The notes under the pieces were generated by a model. That model searched no databases. It was not told the origin of the DNA and saw only the letters and a program-made list of their open reading frames with translations. This document shows, in pieces, positions 45,007-53,445 of a stretch of DNA of 64,000 bases (positions within the stretch are counted from its first letter, which is position 1; the number at the start of each line of letters is the position of its first letter). Source of the DNA: Streptomyces sp. WAC05374 (GTDB taxonomy: Bacteria; Actinomycetota; Actinomycetes; Streptomycetales; Streptomycetaceae); NCBI RefSeq assembly GCF_004353505.1, contig NZ_SMNQ01000002.1:186001-250000 (forward strand), in the 5' to 3' direction. The position numbers and the translations under genes were made by a program.

Positions 45007-45277
45007 AGCGCAGCCGGAGCGCGCCGGGCGCCCGCTCCTCCATGATGTCCACGAGCTCGTCGAAGACGGCCGCTCCGAGGGCGCGGCGCGAGAACTGGTG
45101 GTCGCGCCATTCGATGACGAAGTCGCCGTCCTCCGGCGTGCCGAACCCGCCGCTCAGGCAGTCCGCGAACGCGTCGAGGTTGCGGCCGAAGTAGCCGCCG
45201 GGTCCGTTCACGGCCTCGCCGACGGCCTGCCAGAAGCCGGCCAGTGCGGTGACCCGGCGGCCCTCGATGACGTACAC
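45005..45277 (-). CDS. Barstar family ribonuclease inhibitor
   Basis: 90 aa from GTG 45277; a TTG at 45283 overlapping the RNase stop as TTGA is the alternative. The barstar signature is clear: YVIEGRRVTALAGFWQAVGE, then YFGRNLDAFADCLSGGFG with the conserved Asn-Leu-Asp-Ala for the RNase-binding helix, and VIEWRDHQFSRRALG. It should bind and block the active site of the RNase encoded immediately upstream, protecting the producing cell until the enzyme is exported. The genes are 3 nt apart on the same strand, so expression is linked. Confidence 0.9.
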   Translation of the reverse strand: MYVIEGRRVTALAGFWQAVGEAVNGPGGYFGRNLDAFADCLSGGFGTPEDGDFVIEWRDHQFSRRALGAAVFDELVDIMEERAPGALRLR

Positions 45278-45279
45278 GC

Positions 45280-45666
45280 TCAACAGGTGTGGTCGACCAG
45301 GTCGAAGGAGGCGTAGTGGTCGGCGGTGTAGTAGTCCTCGCGGTCGGCCTCGCCGGTGACGATGCGGCGGGCGCCGCGGGTGTCCGCGCCGGGGGTGATG
45401 ACCGTGTACTCGTGGTAGTACCCGGTGGTCCGGCTCGGCAGGATGCCTTCGCGGTTGCGGAAGACGGTGTCGTCCTGGGGGAAGGGGTAGGGGCCGTCGC
45501 TCTCGATGAGGCGGAGGGTGTCGTGCGCCTGCGCGGGCAGGTCGGAGTGACAGATCTCGCCGACCGCCGTGATCGCCGTGGGGGCGGCCGTGGCCGGGCC
45601 GGCGAGGAGGGTCGACAGCAGCGCGGCCGCGCCGCCGAGCAGGGTGAACCGTGGGGGGATTCGCAT
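45280..45666 (-). CDS. Secreted guanyl-specific ribonuclease (RNase Sa/barnase family)
   Basis: 128 aa. Signal peptide 1-28 (LLGGAAALLSTLLAGPATAA), mature part about 100 aa like RNase Sa. Active-site residues Glu86 (YYHEYTVI), Arg97 (TRGARR) and His117 (TADHYASF) correspond to Glu54, Arg65 and His85 of RNase Sa, and Cys39-Cys128 to its disulfide. Other matches: LIESDGPYPFPQDDTVFRNR, VITPGADTRGARRIVTG. It cleaves RNA 3' of guanosine outside the cell, for phosphate supply or competition. The ribosome site is weak. Confidence 0.95.
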   Translation of the reverse strand: MRIPPRFTLLGGAAALLSTLLAGPATAAPTAITAVGEICHSDLPAQAHDTLRLIESDGPYPFPQDDTVFRNREGILPSRTTGYYHEYTVITPGADTRGARRIVTGEADREDYYTADHYASFDLVDHTC

Positions 45667-45782
45667 ACGCCGATGATGACGCGTGTAGATGTGGCCATGT
45701 CAACGTCAAGTCCTCGGTGTTCCCCGGATGTTGACGGTTCGGACACGTACGCGGCGAGACGGTGAACGTCTCCTTCGTACGG

Positions 45783-45833
45783 CGTGTCCGGCCGCGCGTC
45801 CGGCCGGCGTGTCCGGCCGGCGTGTCCGGCCGG
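45783..45833. repeat. 13-bp tandem repeat after the winged-helix gene
   Basis: Four near-perfect copies of CGTGTCCGGCCGG (12, 13, 13, 13 bp) ending 3 nt before the stop of the gene at 45837. Rich in CCGGCCGG palindromes, so hairpins are likely; it may serve as that gene's terminator. Confidence 0.65.
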
Positions 45834-45836
45834 TGG

Positions 45837-46829
45837 TCAGGGCGGTGCCGGCCGGGAGCGGCTCGCGGTGTGGCGCCGCACCAGCAGGCTGCCCAGGGCG
45901 GTGCGCCGGTGCCGTACCGACTTCCCCGCGCGGACCGTGGTGATCAGGCCGGCACCGCGCAGCGCGGCCGTGTGGGCGGAGACGGTGGCGTTGCTGACTC
46001 GCAGCCGCCGTGCCAGGCCGCTGGTGGTGTGCTCGTCCACGAGGAGGAGCAGGACGTCGAGCCGGGTGCGGCCGAGGACTCCGGCGAGCGCCTCCTCGGT
46101 GCCGGTGTCCCCGGACGGCGTGAGCGGCACGCCCGGACCGGCCGGGCAGGTCACGGCCGGCGGGTGACCGGGCGGGTCGGCGACGAGGGGGTGGCCGGTC
46201 CAGTGGAAGGTCGGCACGAGCAACAGTCCGCGGCCGCCGGGCTCGATGTCCCGCTCCCCCGCCCCCGGCAGCTCCCAGACGCCGTCGTGCAGGCGGCTGC
46301 CGGGTACCAGGTCGCCGAGTGCGGCGGCGACGCCGTGCTCGGCCACGGCCAGCGCGTGGCGGGTGAACTCCGCCTGGTGCAGGTCCTGCACACGCGGCCA
46401 CACCGGCCGCAGGACGGCCTCGAACGCGGCGTGCTGAGCGCGGCGCAGCACGCGCCAGGCGTGGGCGTCGCCGCGGTGCAGGTCCCTCACCCACGGCGGG
46501 GGCGGGGCGGGATGGCGGGCGTACACGCGTTCCAGTTCGGAGCGGACCAGTGAGGGACGTGACGCCCGGACGGTGTCCAGCCCCTCCTCCAGCGTGCCGC
46601 TGAACACGTCGAGGAAGCGGGGGGCGTCGGTCGCGGGGACCAGGTCGCCCAGCGGTCGCACGGTGGCCGGAAGGGAGTGCAGCAGCCGTTGCCGCCAGTG
46701 CCCGGACAGCAGGTCGCCGTCGGGGCGGAACATCGTCATGAAGGCCGCGTTGAGCTCCTGCAGCGGGGCGGGGCGGACGGAGAACCGCACGTGCGCCACG
46801 TCCGCGGCGGTGAGGTGGATACGGATCAC
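45837..46829 (-). CDS. ArsR-like winged-helix regulator with long N-terminal domain
   Basis: 330 aa, GTG start with GGGAGAG about 5 nt upstream. The last 90 residues form a winged helix (LAGVLGRTRLDVLLLLVDEH, LARRLRVSNATVSAHTAALR, AGLITTVRAGKSVRHRRTALG). The N-terminal 230 residues (IRIHLTAADVAHVRFSVRPA, LQELNAAFM) match the common streptomycete group of 'helix-turn-helix' proteins of unknown ligand. Divergent from the alpha/beta hydrolase (120-nt gap), which it may control. Confidence 0.85.
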   Translation of the reverse strand: MIRIHLTAADVAHVRFSVRPAPLQELNAAFMTMFRPDGDLLSGHWRQRLLHSLPATVRPLGDLVPATDAPRFLDVFSGTLEEGLDTVRASRPSLVRSELERVYARHPAPPPPWVRDLHRGDAHAWRVLRRAQHAAFEAVLRPVWPRVQDLHQAEFTRHALAVAEHGVAAALGDLVPGSRLHDGVWELPGAGERDIEPGGRGLLLVPTFHWTGHPLVADPPGHPPAVTCPAGPGVPLTPSGDTGTEEALAGVLGRTRLDVLLLLVDEHTTSGLARRLRVSNATVSAHTAALRGAGLITTVRAGKSVRHRRTALGSLLVRRHTASRSRPAPP

Positions 46830-46949
46830 TGCTCTCCCCGGCGGTGGCGCGCCATCGTTTCGGTCTGGGCCTCAACGATCACCCGGGGGCGCCTCGGCGC
46901 GCCAGCATGCGGCTACTGCTCGCAGCACGTCACACCCGAGGAGAGAGCC

Positions 46950-48215
46950 ATGTCGCATGCCGCAACCGACCGGCGGACGGTCGCCAAGTCCGCCCTGCTG
47001 GGTGCCTCGTTCCTGCTGTCCGGAGCCGGTGCCGCACCCGCGTGGGCCCGGGCGGGCGCGCGGGGGCGGCCGCGGGGCGGGCGGGACGTCACCCTGGAGC
47101 TTCCCGCGCCGACCGGCCCGTACCGGACGGGGATCACCACGCTGTACCTGGTCGACCGTGCCCGGCGTGATCCGTGGGACGCCGCGGTTCCCGTCCGGGA
47201 GGTGATGGTCACCGTCCTCTATCCGGCCCGTACGGTACGGGGCCGCCCGCGCGCTCCGCAGATGACCACGGGCGCCGCGCGGGCGTTCGCGGAGTTCGTC
47301 CCGTTCGCCTTCCATCAGGAACTGCCGGACGCGGGGGTGGCCTGGGCCGCCACCATGACCCACGCGCACGTGGGCGCGCCCGCCCGGGCCGTGCGCTGCC
47401 CGGTGGTGCTCTACAGCCCCGGGGGCGGCGACGCGCGCACCCTGGGCACGTGCACGGCCGAGGAGCTGGCGAGCCGCGGCTGCGTGGTGGTGACGATCGA
47501 CCACCCGGGGGACGCCAGCGAGGTGGAGTTCCCCGGTACGACGGCGTACCGCGACCGGGTGGTGCGCCCGACCGTCTTCACGGGGGACCCCCGGACCGGT
47601 CCCGGGATCTTCCGCACCATGATCGAGGCCCGGGTCGCGGACATCCGTTTCGTCCTGGACCGGCTGGCGCTCCTGGCGGCGGGGTGCGCCGCCGACGCGG
47701 CCGGCCGGCCGCTGCCGGAGGGCCTCGGGCGTGCGCTGGACCTGCGCCGGGTCGGCGTCTACGGCCATTCGGCGGGCGGTACCGCCGCGGCCCAGGCGCT
47801 GTACGAGGACCGGCGCATCGCCGCCGCGATCGACATGGAGGGCTTTCTGGACCATCCGCCACTGGAGCCCGGCGGGGCGGGGGAGCTGTTCCCGGTCGCC
47901 CGGTACGGGGTGGGGCGGCCACTGCTCCTCCTGGGGACGGACGGCTTCACCGGCCGGCACGCCCTGGAGCCGTCCTGGTCGGCCGTGGCGGCCCGCTCGG
48001 GCGGGTGCGTCCGCCGGGGGCGGCTCGATCGCGCCGCGCACGCGGTGTTCACCGACTATGCCGCGATGGCGCCGCAGTTGCAGGCCGCCGGGCTGATGAC
48101 CGCCACGGAGCGGATCGGCCTGGTGGGGGCGGTCGGCCCCGCGGCGGCGGTGCGCGCGGTACGGCGGCGGGTGGTCTCCTTCTTCGGCCGCCACCTGCCG
48201 GTGCGGGGCGTCTAG
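46950..48215 (+). CDS. Secreted alpha/beta hydrolase (PAF-acetylhydrolase-like)
   Basis: 421 aa from the ATG at 46950 (GAGGAGAGAG upstream). Signal peptide about 1-34, with a Tat-like DRRTVAKSALLGASFLL. Hydrolase core: VVLYSPGGGDART (oxyanion side), VTIDHPGD, nucleophile elbow GVYGHSAGGTAAAQ (Ser), and the region LLLLGTDGF with late His in RLDRAAHAVFTDY. The long N-terminus with METHVLYPAR-like VTVLYPARTVRGRP and the insert before GHSAGG resemble PAF-acetylhydrolase-type lipases. Substrate unknown. It shares the CTAG stop with the convergent SDR. Confidence 0.82.
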   Translation: MSHAATDRRTVAKSALLGASFLLSGAGAAPAWARAGARGRPRGGRDVTLELPAPTGPYRTGITTLYLVDRARRDPWDAAVPVREVMVTVLYPARTVRGRPRAPQMTTGAARAFAEFVPFAFHQELPDAGVAWAATMTHAHVGAPARAVRCPVVLYSPGGGDARTLGTCTAEELASRGCVVVTIDHPGDASEVEFPGTTAYRDRVVRPTVFTGDPRTGPGIFRTMIEARVADIRFVLDRLALLAAGCAADAAGRPLPEGLGRALDLRRVGVYGHSAGGTAAAQALYEDRRIAAAIDMEGFLDHPPLEPGGAGELFPVARYGVGRPLLLLGTDGFTGRHALEPSWSAVAARSGGCVRRGRLDRAAHAVFTDYAAMAPQLQAAGLMTATERIGLVGAVGPAAAVRAVRRRVVSFFGRHLPVRGV

Positions 48216-49132
48216 GAGGCGCCGTACACCGGGAGCGGTGGTGGGGCGGCGGAGAGGAGGGCGCGGGCGGTGGCGCCGGCTTCGGTGGGGGTGCGGCGGG
48301 CCGCGTGGTCCGCGGTGGGGCCGGGGCGCCAGCCGTTCATGACGGTGATGCGGCCGCCCTCCGCCTCGAAGACCCGGCCGGTGACGCCCTCGCTGGCCGG
48401 GGAGCCGAGCCAGACGACGAGCGGGGAGACGTTCTCGGGTGCCATGGCGTCGAACCCGCCGTCGCGGGGGGCGGCCATGGCGGCGGCGAAGGTGCGTTCC
48501 GTCATGCGGGTGCGGGCGGCCGGGGCGAGGGCGTTGACCTGGACGCCGTAGCGGGCGAGTTCGGCGGCCGCGACGAGGGTGAGGGCGAGGACGCCGGCCT
48601 TCGCGGCGGCGTAGTTGCCCTGGCCGACGCTGCCCAGCATTCCGGCGCCGGAGCTGGTGTTGACGACCCGGGCGGTGGGCGTGCGGCCCGCCTTGGCCTC
48701 GGAGCGCCAGTGGGCGGCGGCGTGCCTCAGGGGCAGGAAGTGGCCCTTGAGGTGGACGCGTACGACGGCGTCCCAGTCGTCCTCGTCGAGGTTGACGAGC
48801 ATCCGGTCGCGCAGGAAGCCCGCGTTGTTGACGAGGGTGTCCAGCCGCCCGAAGGCGTCGAGGGCGGTGGTGACGAGCGAGGCGGCGCCCTCGGTGGTGG
48901 CCACGTCGCCGCCGTGGGCGACGGCCCGGCCGCCGGCGGCCCGGATCTCGTCCACCACCCGCCGGGCGGGGCCGTCGGCCGCCGGGGTGCCGTCCGGGCC
49001 GACGCCCAGGTCGTTGACGACGACGCGGGCGCCCTCGGCGGCGAAGGCCAGGGCGTGGGCGCGGCCGAGGCCCCGGCCGGCGCCCGTGACGGCGACGACG
49101 CGGCCCGCGCAGATGCCTGCCGGTGCGGTCAT
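48212..49132 (-). CDS. Short-chain dehydrogenase, steroid-locus SDR (17beta-HSD4-like)
   Basis: 306 aa. Coenzyme motif VTGAGRGLGRAHALAFA and VNDLG, NNAG in LVNNAGFLRDRML, catalytic Ser in NTSSGAGMLG and YxxxK in NYAAAKAG. The VVVNDLG and long C-terminus match the multifunctional-enzyme-2-type SDRs. It is the second gene of a divergent pair, overlapping the upstream SDR stop by ATGA. By position it corresponds to Rv3548c in the mycobacterial KstR2 regulon. Probably oxidises a hydroxyacyl-CoA or keto steroid intermediate. Confidence 0.85.
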   Translation of the reverse strand: MTAPAGICAGRVVAVTGAGRGLGRAHALAFAAEGARVVVNDLGVGPDGTPAADGPARRVVDEIRAAGGRAVAHGGDVATTEGAASLVTTALDAFGRLDTLVNNAGFLRDRMLVNLDEDDWDAVVRVHLKGHFLPLRHAAAHWRSEAKAGRTPTARVVNTSSGAGMLGSVGQGNYAAAKAGVLALTLVAAAELARYGVQVNALAPAARTRMTERTFAAAMAAPRDGGFDAMAPENVSPLVVWLGSPASEGVTGRVFEAEGGRITVMNGWRPGPTADHAARRTPTEAGATARALLSAAPPPLPVYGAS

Positions 49133-49992
49133 GGGGAAACCTCCTTGTTGACGGTTGCGGCGTCCAGGAAGGCGGGGCGTTCCCCGCCGCCGTGGACCAG
49201 CAGCGACGCCCCGGTGAGGTAGGCGGCGCGGTCGGAGGCGAGGAAGACCGCCGCGTCGCCGACGTCCGACGGTTCGGCGAGCCGCCCCAGCGGGACGGTG
49301 CCGGCGACGGCCGCGACGCCGGTGTCGTCGCCGTAGTGCAGGTGGGCCTGCTCGGTGCGGACCATGCCGAGGACCAGGGTGTTCACCCGTACCTCCGGCG
49401 CCCACTCCACGGCCATCGAGCGCGCCAGGTTCTCCAGGCCCGCCTTGGCCGCGCCGTACGCCGCCGTGCCGGGCGAGGGCCGTGTGCCGCTCACGCTGCC
49501 GATCATGAGGACGGAGCCCCGGGCGGCGCGCAGGTGCTCGTACGCGGCGAGCGAGACGGTCAGCGGGGCGAGCAGGTTCAGGCCCACCACGCGCGCGTGG
49601 TGCTCGGCGGTGCCGTCGGCCAGAGGGCGGTACGGCGTGCCGCCGGCGTTGTTCACGAGCACGTCCAGGTGCCCGTGGTCCTCCGTCACGCCGGCGAAGA
49701 GGGCCTGGACGGCGGCCGGTTCGCGTACGTCCAGGGGGTGGAACCCGGCCCGGCGGCCGGCCGCCTCGACCGGCTCGGGCGGCGGGCGGCGCGCGCAGAC
49801 CACGACGTGCGCCCCGGCCGCGAGGAACGCCCGGGCGATGCCGGCGCCGACGCCGCGCGTGCCCCCGGTGACGACGACGACCCGCCCCTCGAGGCTCCCG
49901 GCCCCCGTCCGCCCCGGCGGGCCCCCCGTCCGCCCCTCCGGCTGCCCGGTGTCGTGGCTCGGTGCTTCCGTGGGCCTCCCGCCTGGTTCCAT
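49129..49992 (-). CDS. Short-chain dehydrogenase, steroid-locus SDR
   Basis: 287 aa, ATG at 49992. Residues 1-35 are a Pro/Gly-rich disordered leader. Then VVTGGTRGVGAGIA, NNAG in VLVNNAGGTPYRP, Ser in IGSVSGTRP and YGAAK. It forms a 2-gene operon with the SDR at 48212 and is transcribed away from echA20. By order it matches Rv3549c. The KstR2-like 15-mer lies 30 nt upstream of the ATG. Confidence 0.85.
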   Translation of the reverse strand: MEPGGRPTEAPSHDTGQPEGRTGGPPGRTGAGSLEGRVVVVTGGTRGVGAGIARAFLAAGAHVVVCARRPPPEPVEAAGRRAGFHPLDVREPAAVQALFAGVTEDHGHLDVLVNNAGGTPYRPLADGTAEHHARVVGLNLLAPLTVSLAAYEHLRAARGSVLMIGSVSGTRPSPGTAAYGAAKAGLENLARSMAVEWAPEVRVNTLVLGMVRTEQAHLHYGDDTGVAAVAGTVPLGRLAEPSDVGDAAVFLASDRAAYLTGASLLVHGGGERPAFLDAATVNKEVSP

Positions 49993-50021
49993 CCGCTGCT
50001 ACCTTCCTCCCTCAACAGCGC

Positions 50022-50036
50022 CTAACAAATGTTTGG
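50022..50036. promoter_or_regulatory. Putative KstR2 operator 1
   Basis: CTAACAAATGTTTGG between divergent SDR (49992) and echA20 (50059). The core CAAATGTTTG is near-palindromic. It equals the second site at 59056-59070 except for the two central bases, and resembles the published mycobacterial KstR2 motif (AnCAAGnnCTTGnT). Confidence 0.7.
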
Positions 50037-50058
50037 TGGAAAGGTAGCTGATCCGCTC

Positions 50059-50814
50059 ATGGGTGTCTCCACCACGCGCCCCGCCAAGGGCGTCACGCTC
50101 GTCGAGGCCGACTTCCCGCCCGTCAACGCCCTGCCCGTACGGGGCTGGTACGAGCTCGCCGACGCCGTGCGCGCCGCCGGGCGCGATCCGGACACGCGGT
50201 GCGTCGTCCTGGCCGCGGCGGGCCGGGGGTTCAACGCGGGGGTGGACATCCGGGAGTTGCAGCGGGACACCCCCGACCGCAGGGCGCTGATCGGGGCCAA
50301 CCGGGGCTGCGCGGAGGCGTTCTCGGCGGTGTACGAGTGCGAGGTCCCCGTCGTCGCGGCGGTGCAGGGGTTCTGCCTGGGCGGCGGCATCGGGCTCGTC
50401 GGCAACGCGGACGCGATCGTGGCCTCCGAGGACGCCACCTTCGGGCTGCCGGAGCTGGACCGGGGCGCCCTGGGCGCCGCCACCCATCTGGCCCGGCTGG
50501 TCCCCCAGCACCTGATGCGGGCGCTGTACTACACCTCGCGCACCGCCACCGCCGCCGAGCTGCACGCCCACGGGTCGGTGTGGCGGGTCGTGCCGGCCGC
50601 CGGCCTGCGGGACGCGGCCCTGGAGCTGGCGCGCGAGATCGCCCGCAAGGACGGCGGGCTGCTGCGGCTGGCGAAGGCCGCCATCAATGGCATCGACCCC
50701 GTCGACGTGCGCCGCAGCTACCGCTTCGAGCAGGGCTTCACCTTCGAGGCGAGCCTGAGCGGGACCGCCGACCGCGTACGCGGCACCTTCGGCGAGGAGG
50801 GGACGAGGACGTGA
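50059..50814 (+). CDS. echA20: Enoyl-CoA hydratase/isomerase-like ring-cleaving hydrolase EchA20
   Basis: 251 aa from the ATG at 50059; an ATG at 50029 lies inside the operator and has no ribosome site. Crotonase fold: ALPVRGWYELADAVRAAG, oxyanion motifs GRGFNAGVDIRE and GFCLGGGIGLVGNADAIVA, FGLPELDRGALGAATHL, then IARKDGGLLRLAKAAINGI. By order (echA20-ipdA-ipdB) it matches EchA20 of Mycobacterium, which opens the last steroid-derived ring (C/D ring) of HIEC-CoA. First gene of a five-gene operon; stop overlaps ipdA (GTGA). Confidence 0.88.
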   Translation: MGVSTTRPAKGVTLVEADFPPVNALPVRGWYELADAVRAAGRDPDTRCVVLAAAGRGFNAGVDIRELQRDTPDRRALIGANRGCAEAFSAVYECEVPVVAAVQGFCLGGGIGLVGNADAIVASEDATFGLPELDRGALGAATHLARLVPQHLMRALYYTSRTATAAELHAHGSVWRVVPAAGLRDAALELAREIARKDGGLLRLAKAAINGIDPVDVRRSYRFEQGFTFEASLSGTADRVRGTFGEEGTRT

Positions 50815-51662
50815 CCGACAAGACGATGACACCCGACGAGGTGGTCGCGCGCCTGCGCAGCGGCATGACGATCGGCATCGGCGGCTGGGGCTCGCGCCGC
50901 AAGCCCATGGCCCTGGTGAGAGCACTGCTCCGGTCGGAGATCACCGATCTGACGGTGGTGTCGTACGGCGGCCCCGACGTCGGCCTCCTCGCCGCCGCCG
51001 GCCGCGTCCGCAGGCTCGTCACCGCCTTCGTCACCCTGGACTCGGTCCCCCTGGAGCCCCACTTCCGGGCGGCCCGCGAGCGCGGCGCCCTCGCGCTGAC
51101 GGAGTACGACGAGGCCATGGTCGCGCGGGGCCTGGAGGCGGCCGCCCACCGGCTGCCCTTCCTCCCCGTCCGCGCGGGCCTCGGCTCCGACGTCATGCGG
51201 GTCAATCCCGGGCTGCGCACCGTGCGGTCACCCTACGAGGACGGCGAGGAGCTCGTCGCGGTGCCCGCGCTGCGCATGGACGCCGCCCTGGTCCACGTCA
51301 ACCGCGCCGACCGGCTCGGCAACGGCCAGTACCTGGGCCCGGACCCGTACTTCGACGACCTGTTCTGCGAGGCCGCCGACAGCGCGTACGTGTCGTGCGA
51401 GCGGCTCGTCACCACCGCCGAGCTGACCAAGGGCGCCGCCCCGCAGACGCTGCTGGTCCGGCGCCCGTACGTCACCGGGGTCGTCGAGACACCGAACGGC
51501 GCCCACTTCACCTCCTGCGCCCCCGACCACGGGCGCGACGAGGCGTTCCTGAGGCTGTACGCGAGCACGCCCTGGGACGAGTTCGCCGGCCGTTTCCTGT
51601 CGGGCGGCAGCGAACGCGCCTACCAGGCGGCCGTCGCGGCGTGGCGGGAGGGACGGCGATGA
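50811..51662 (+). CDS. ipdA: IpdA, CoA-transferase-like subunit (steroid ring C/D degradation)
   Basis: 283 aa, GTG start overlapping the echA20 stop. CoA-transferase family I alpha-like: LRSGMTIGIGGWGSRRKPMA near the start (the Gly-rich segment), VVSYGGPDVGLLAAAG, DAALVHVNRADRLGNGQ, and EELVAVPALRM. In Mycobacterium IpdA and IpdB form a hydrolase that opens ring C/D of COCHEA-CoA. Coupled to ipdB by an ATGA overlap. Confidence 0.9.
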   Translation: MTDKTMTPDEVVARLRSGMTIGIGGWGSRRKPMALVRALLRSEITDLTVVSYGGPDVGLLAAAGRVRRLVTAFVTLDSVPLEPHFRAARERGALALTEYDEAMVARGLEAAAHRLPFLPVRAGLGSDVMRVNPGLRTVRSPYEDGEELVAVPALRMDAALVHVNRADRLGNGQYLGPDPYFDDLFCEAADSAYVSCERLVTTAELTKGAAPQTLLVRRPYVTGVVETPNGAHFTSCAPDHGRDEAFLRLYASTPWDEFAGRFLSGGSERAYQAAVAAWREGRR

Positions 51663-52387
51663 GCCCCTCCCGGGCCGAGTACTGCGTGGTGGCGTGCGCC
51701 GAGGCGTGGCGCGGCGACGGCGAGGTCCTCGCCGCCCCCATGGGCCCGATCCCCTCGCTCGGCGCGAGGCTCGCCCGGCTCACCTTCTCCCCCGACCTGC
51801 TGCTCACCGACGGCGAGGCGATGCTCGTCCGGCCCGACGGCACCGTCGAGGGCTGGCTGCCGTACCGCCACCACCTCGCCCTGGTCGCCGGCGGCAGGCG
51901 GCACGTGATGATGGGCGCGAGCCAGCTCGACCGGTACGGCAACCAGAACATCTCCTGCATCGGCGACTGGGCACGGCCCGCCCGCCAGCTCCTCGGGGTG
52001 CGCGGCGCGCCCGTCAACACCCTGAACAACGCGACCAGTTACTGGGTGCCCCGGCACTCGCGCCGCGTCTTCGTCGAGCGTGTCGACATGGTCTGCGGGG
52101 TCGGGTACGACCGGGCGGGGGCCGTGGGGGCCGCGTACCACCGCATCCCGCGCGTGGTCAGCGACCTCGGGGTCTTCGACTTCGCCACGCCCGACCGCTC
52201 GATGCGGCTGGTCTCCCTCCACCCGGGGGTGAGCGTCGAGGAGGTCCGGGCGGCGACCGGCTTCCCCCTGGCGGTCACCGGCGACGTCCCGCACACCCGC
52301 GAGCCGACCGGCGCGGAGCTCGCGCTCATCCGCGAGGTCCTCGACCCCGGGGGCACGCGGGAGCGCGAGGCCGGGGCGGCGCGATGA
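51659..52387 (+). CDS. ipdB: IpdB, CoA-transferase-like subunit
   Basis: 242 aa. CoA-transferase beta fold: AEYCVVACAEAWRGDGEVLA, LLLTDGEAMLVRPDG, MMGASQLDRYGNQNISCIG, VERVDMVCGVGYDR, VFDFATPDRSMRLVSLHPG. It should pair with IpdA one-to-one. ATGA overlaps on both sides. The absence of an acetoacetate-type CoA-transferase motif is typical of IpdAB. Confidence 0.9.
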   Translation: MSPSRAEYCVVACAEAWRGDGEVLAAPMGPIPSLGARLARLTFSPDLLLTDGEAMLVRPDGTVEGWLPYRHHLALVAGGRRHVMMGASQLDRYGNQNISCIGDWARPARQLLGVRGAPVNTLNNATSYWVPRHSRRVFVERVDMVCGVGYDRAGAVGAAYHRIPRVVSDLGVFDFATPDRSMRLVSLHPGVSVEEVRAATGFPLAVTGDVPHTREPTGAELALIREVLDPGGTREREAGAAR

Positions 52388-53445
52388 GGACGGCGCTCAC
52401 CGAGCTGACGGGCGTGCGGTACCCGATCGTCCAGACCGGCATGGGGTGGGTGGCCGGTCCGCGCCTGGTCACCGCCACGGCCCGCGCGGGCGCGCTCGGC
52501 ATCCTGGCCTCCGCCACGATGACCGTGGAGGAGCTGCGGGCCGCCGTTCTCACGGTCAAGTCCCGTACGGACGCGCCGTTCGGCGTCAATCTGCGGGCGG
52601 ACGCGTCCGATGCCCGGGAACGGGTGCGGATCATCATCGAGGAGGGCGTACGGGTCGCCTCGTTCGCCCTGGCGCCGTCGCGGGAGCTGATCGCCGAGCT
52701 GAAGGACGCCGGCGTGGTGGTGATCCCCTCCGTCGGCGCCCGCCGCCACGCCGAGAAGGTCGAGGCGTGGGGCGCGGACGCGGTGGTCGTGCAGGGCGCC
52801 GAGGGCGGCGGGCACACCGGCGCGGTGGCGACGTCCGTGCTGGTGCCGCAGGTCGTGGACGCGGTCGGCATCCCGGTCGTCGCGGCGGGCGGGTTCCACG
52901 ACGGGCGGGGGCTGGTGGCGGCGCTGGCGTACGGGGCGGCGGGCATCGCCATGGGCACCCGGTTCCTGCTGACCTCCGACTCGCCCGTCCCGGGCCCGGT
53001 GAAGGCCGCCTACCTGGCGGCGACGGTCACGGACGTCACGGTGACGACCGCCGTCGACGGTCTGCCGCACCGCATGCTCCGTACCGGCCTCGTCACCTCC
53101 CTCGAACGGGAGGGCCGCGTACGGGCGTCGGCGGAGGCGGTGAGGAGGGCCGCCCGGTTGCGGAAGCTGTCCGGCCTGTCATGGGCACGGATGCTCCGGG
53201 ACGGGCGGGCCATGAAGCGCGGCAGGGACCTGACGTGGAGCCAGGTGCTGCTCGCCGCGAACACGCCCGTACTGCTGCGGGCGTCCATGGTCGAGGGCCG
53301 CACCGACCTCGGTGTGATGGCGTCGGGGCAGGTCGCGGGGGTGATCGAGGACCTTCCGAGCTGCGAGGACCTCGTCCGGCGCGTCATGTCCGAGGCGCGT
53401 CACGTGCTCCGCGCACTCCCCTCACCCGAAGGAAGCGGGCCATGA
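52384..53445 (+). CDS. ipdC: IpdC, nitronate-monooxygenase-like flavoenzyme
   Basis: 353 aa. FMN TIM barrel of the NMO/2-nitropropane dioxygenase family: YPIVQTGMGWVAGPRLV at the start, VVVQGAEGGGHTGAVATSVL, VVAAGGFHDGRGLVAALAYG, GIAMGTRFLLTSDS. In Mycobacterium IpdC is an FMN-containing reductase of the HIP pathway. The stop overlaps the phosphatase start (ATGA). Confidence 0.88.
   Translation: MRTALTELTGVRYPIVQTGMGWVAGPRLVTATARAGALGILASATMTVEELRAAVLTVKSRTDAPFGVNLRADASDARERVRIIIEEGVRVASFALAPSRELIAELKDAGVVVIPSVGARRHAEKVEAWGADAVVVQGAEGGGHTGAVATSVLVPQVVDAVGIPVVAAGGFHDGRGLVAALAYGAAGIAMGTRFLLTSDSPVPGPVKAAYLAATVTDVTVTTAVDGLPHRMLRTGLVTSLEREGRVRASAEAVRRAARLRKLSGLSWARMLRDGRAMKRGRDLTWSQVLLAANTPVLLRASMVEGRTDLGVMASGQVAGVIEDLPSCEDLVRRVMSEARHVLRALPSPEGSGP

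Noticed and set aside
45005..45666. Classic intracellular toxin-antitoxin module
   Set aside because: The ribonuclease has a clean signal peptide and RNase Sa disulfide, so it is a secreted enzyme with a protective inhibitor, not an intracellular toxin.
50029..50058. ATG at 50029 as start of echA20
   Set aside because: It lies inside the 15-mer operator and has no ribosome site; ATG 50059 gives the usual EchA20 length.
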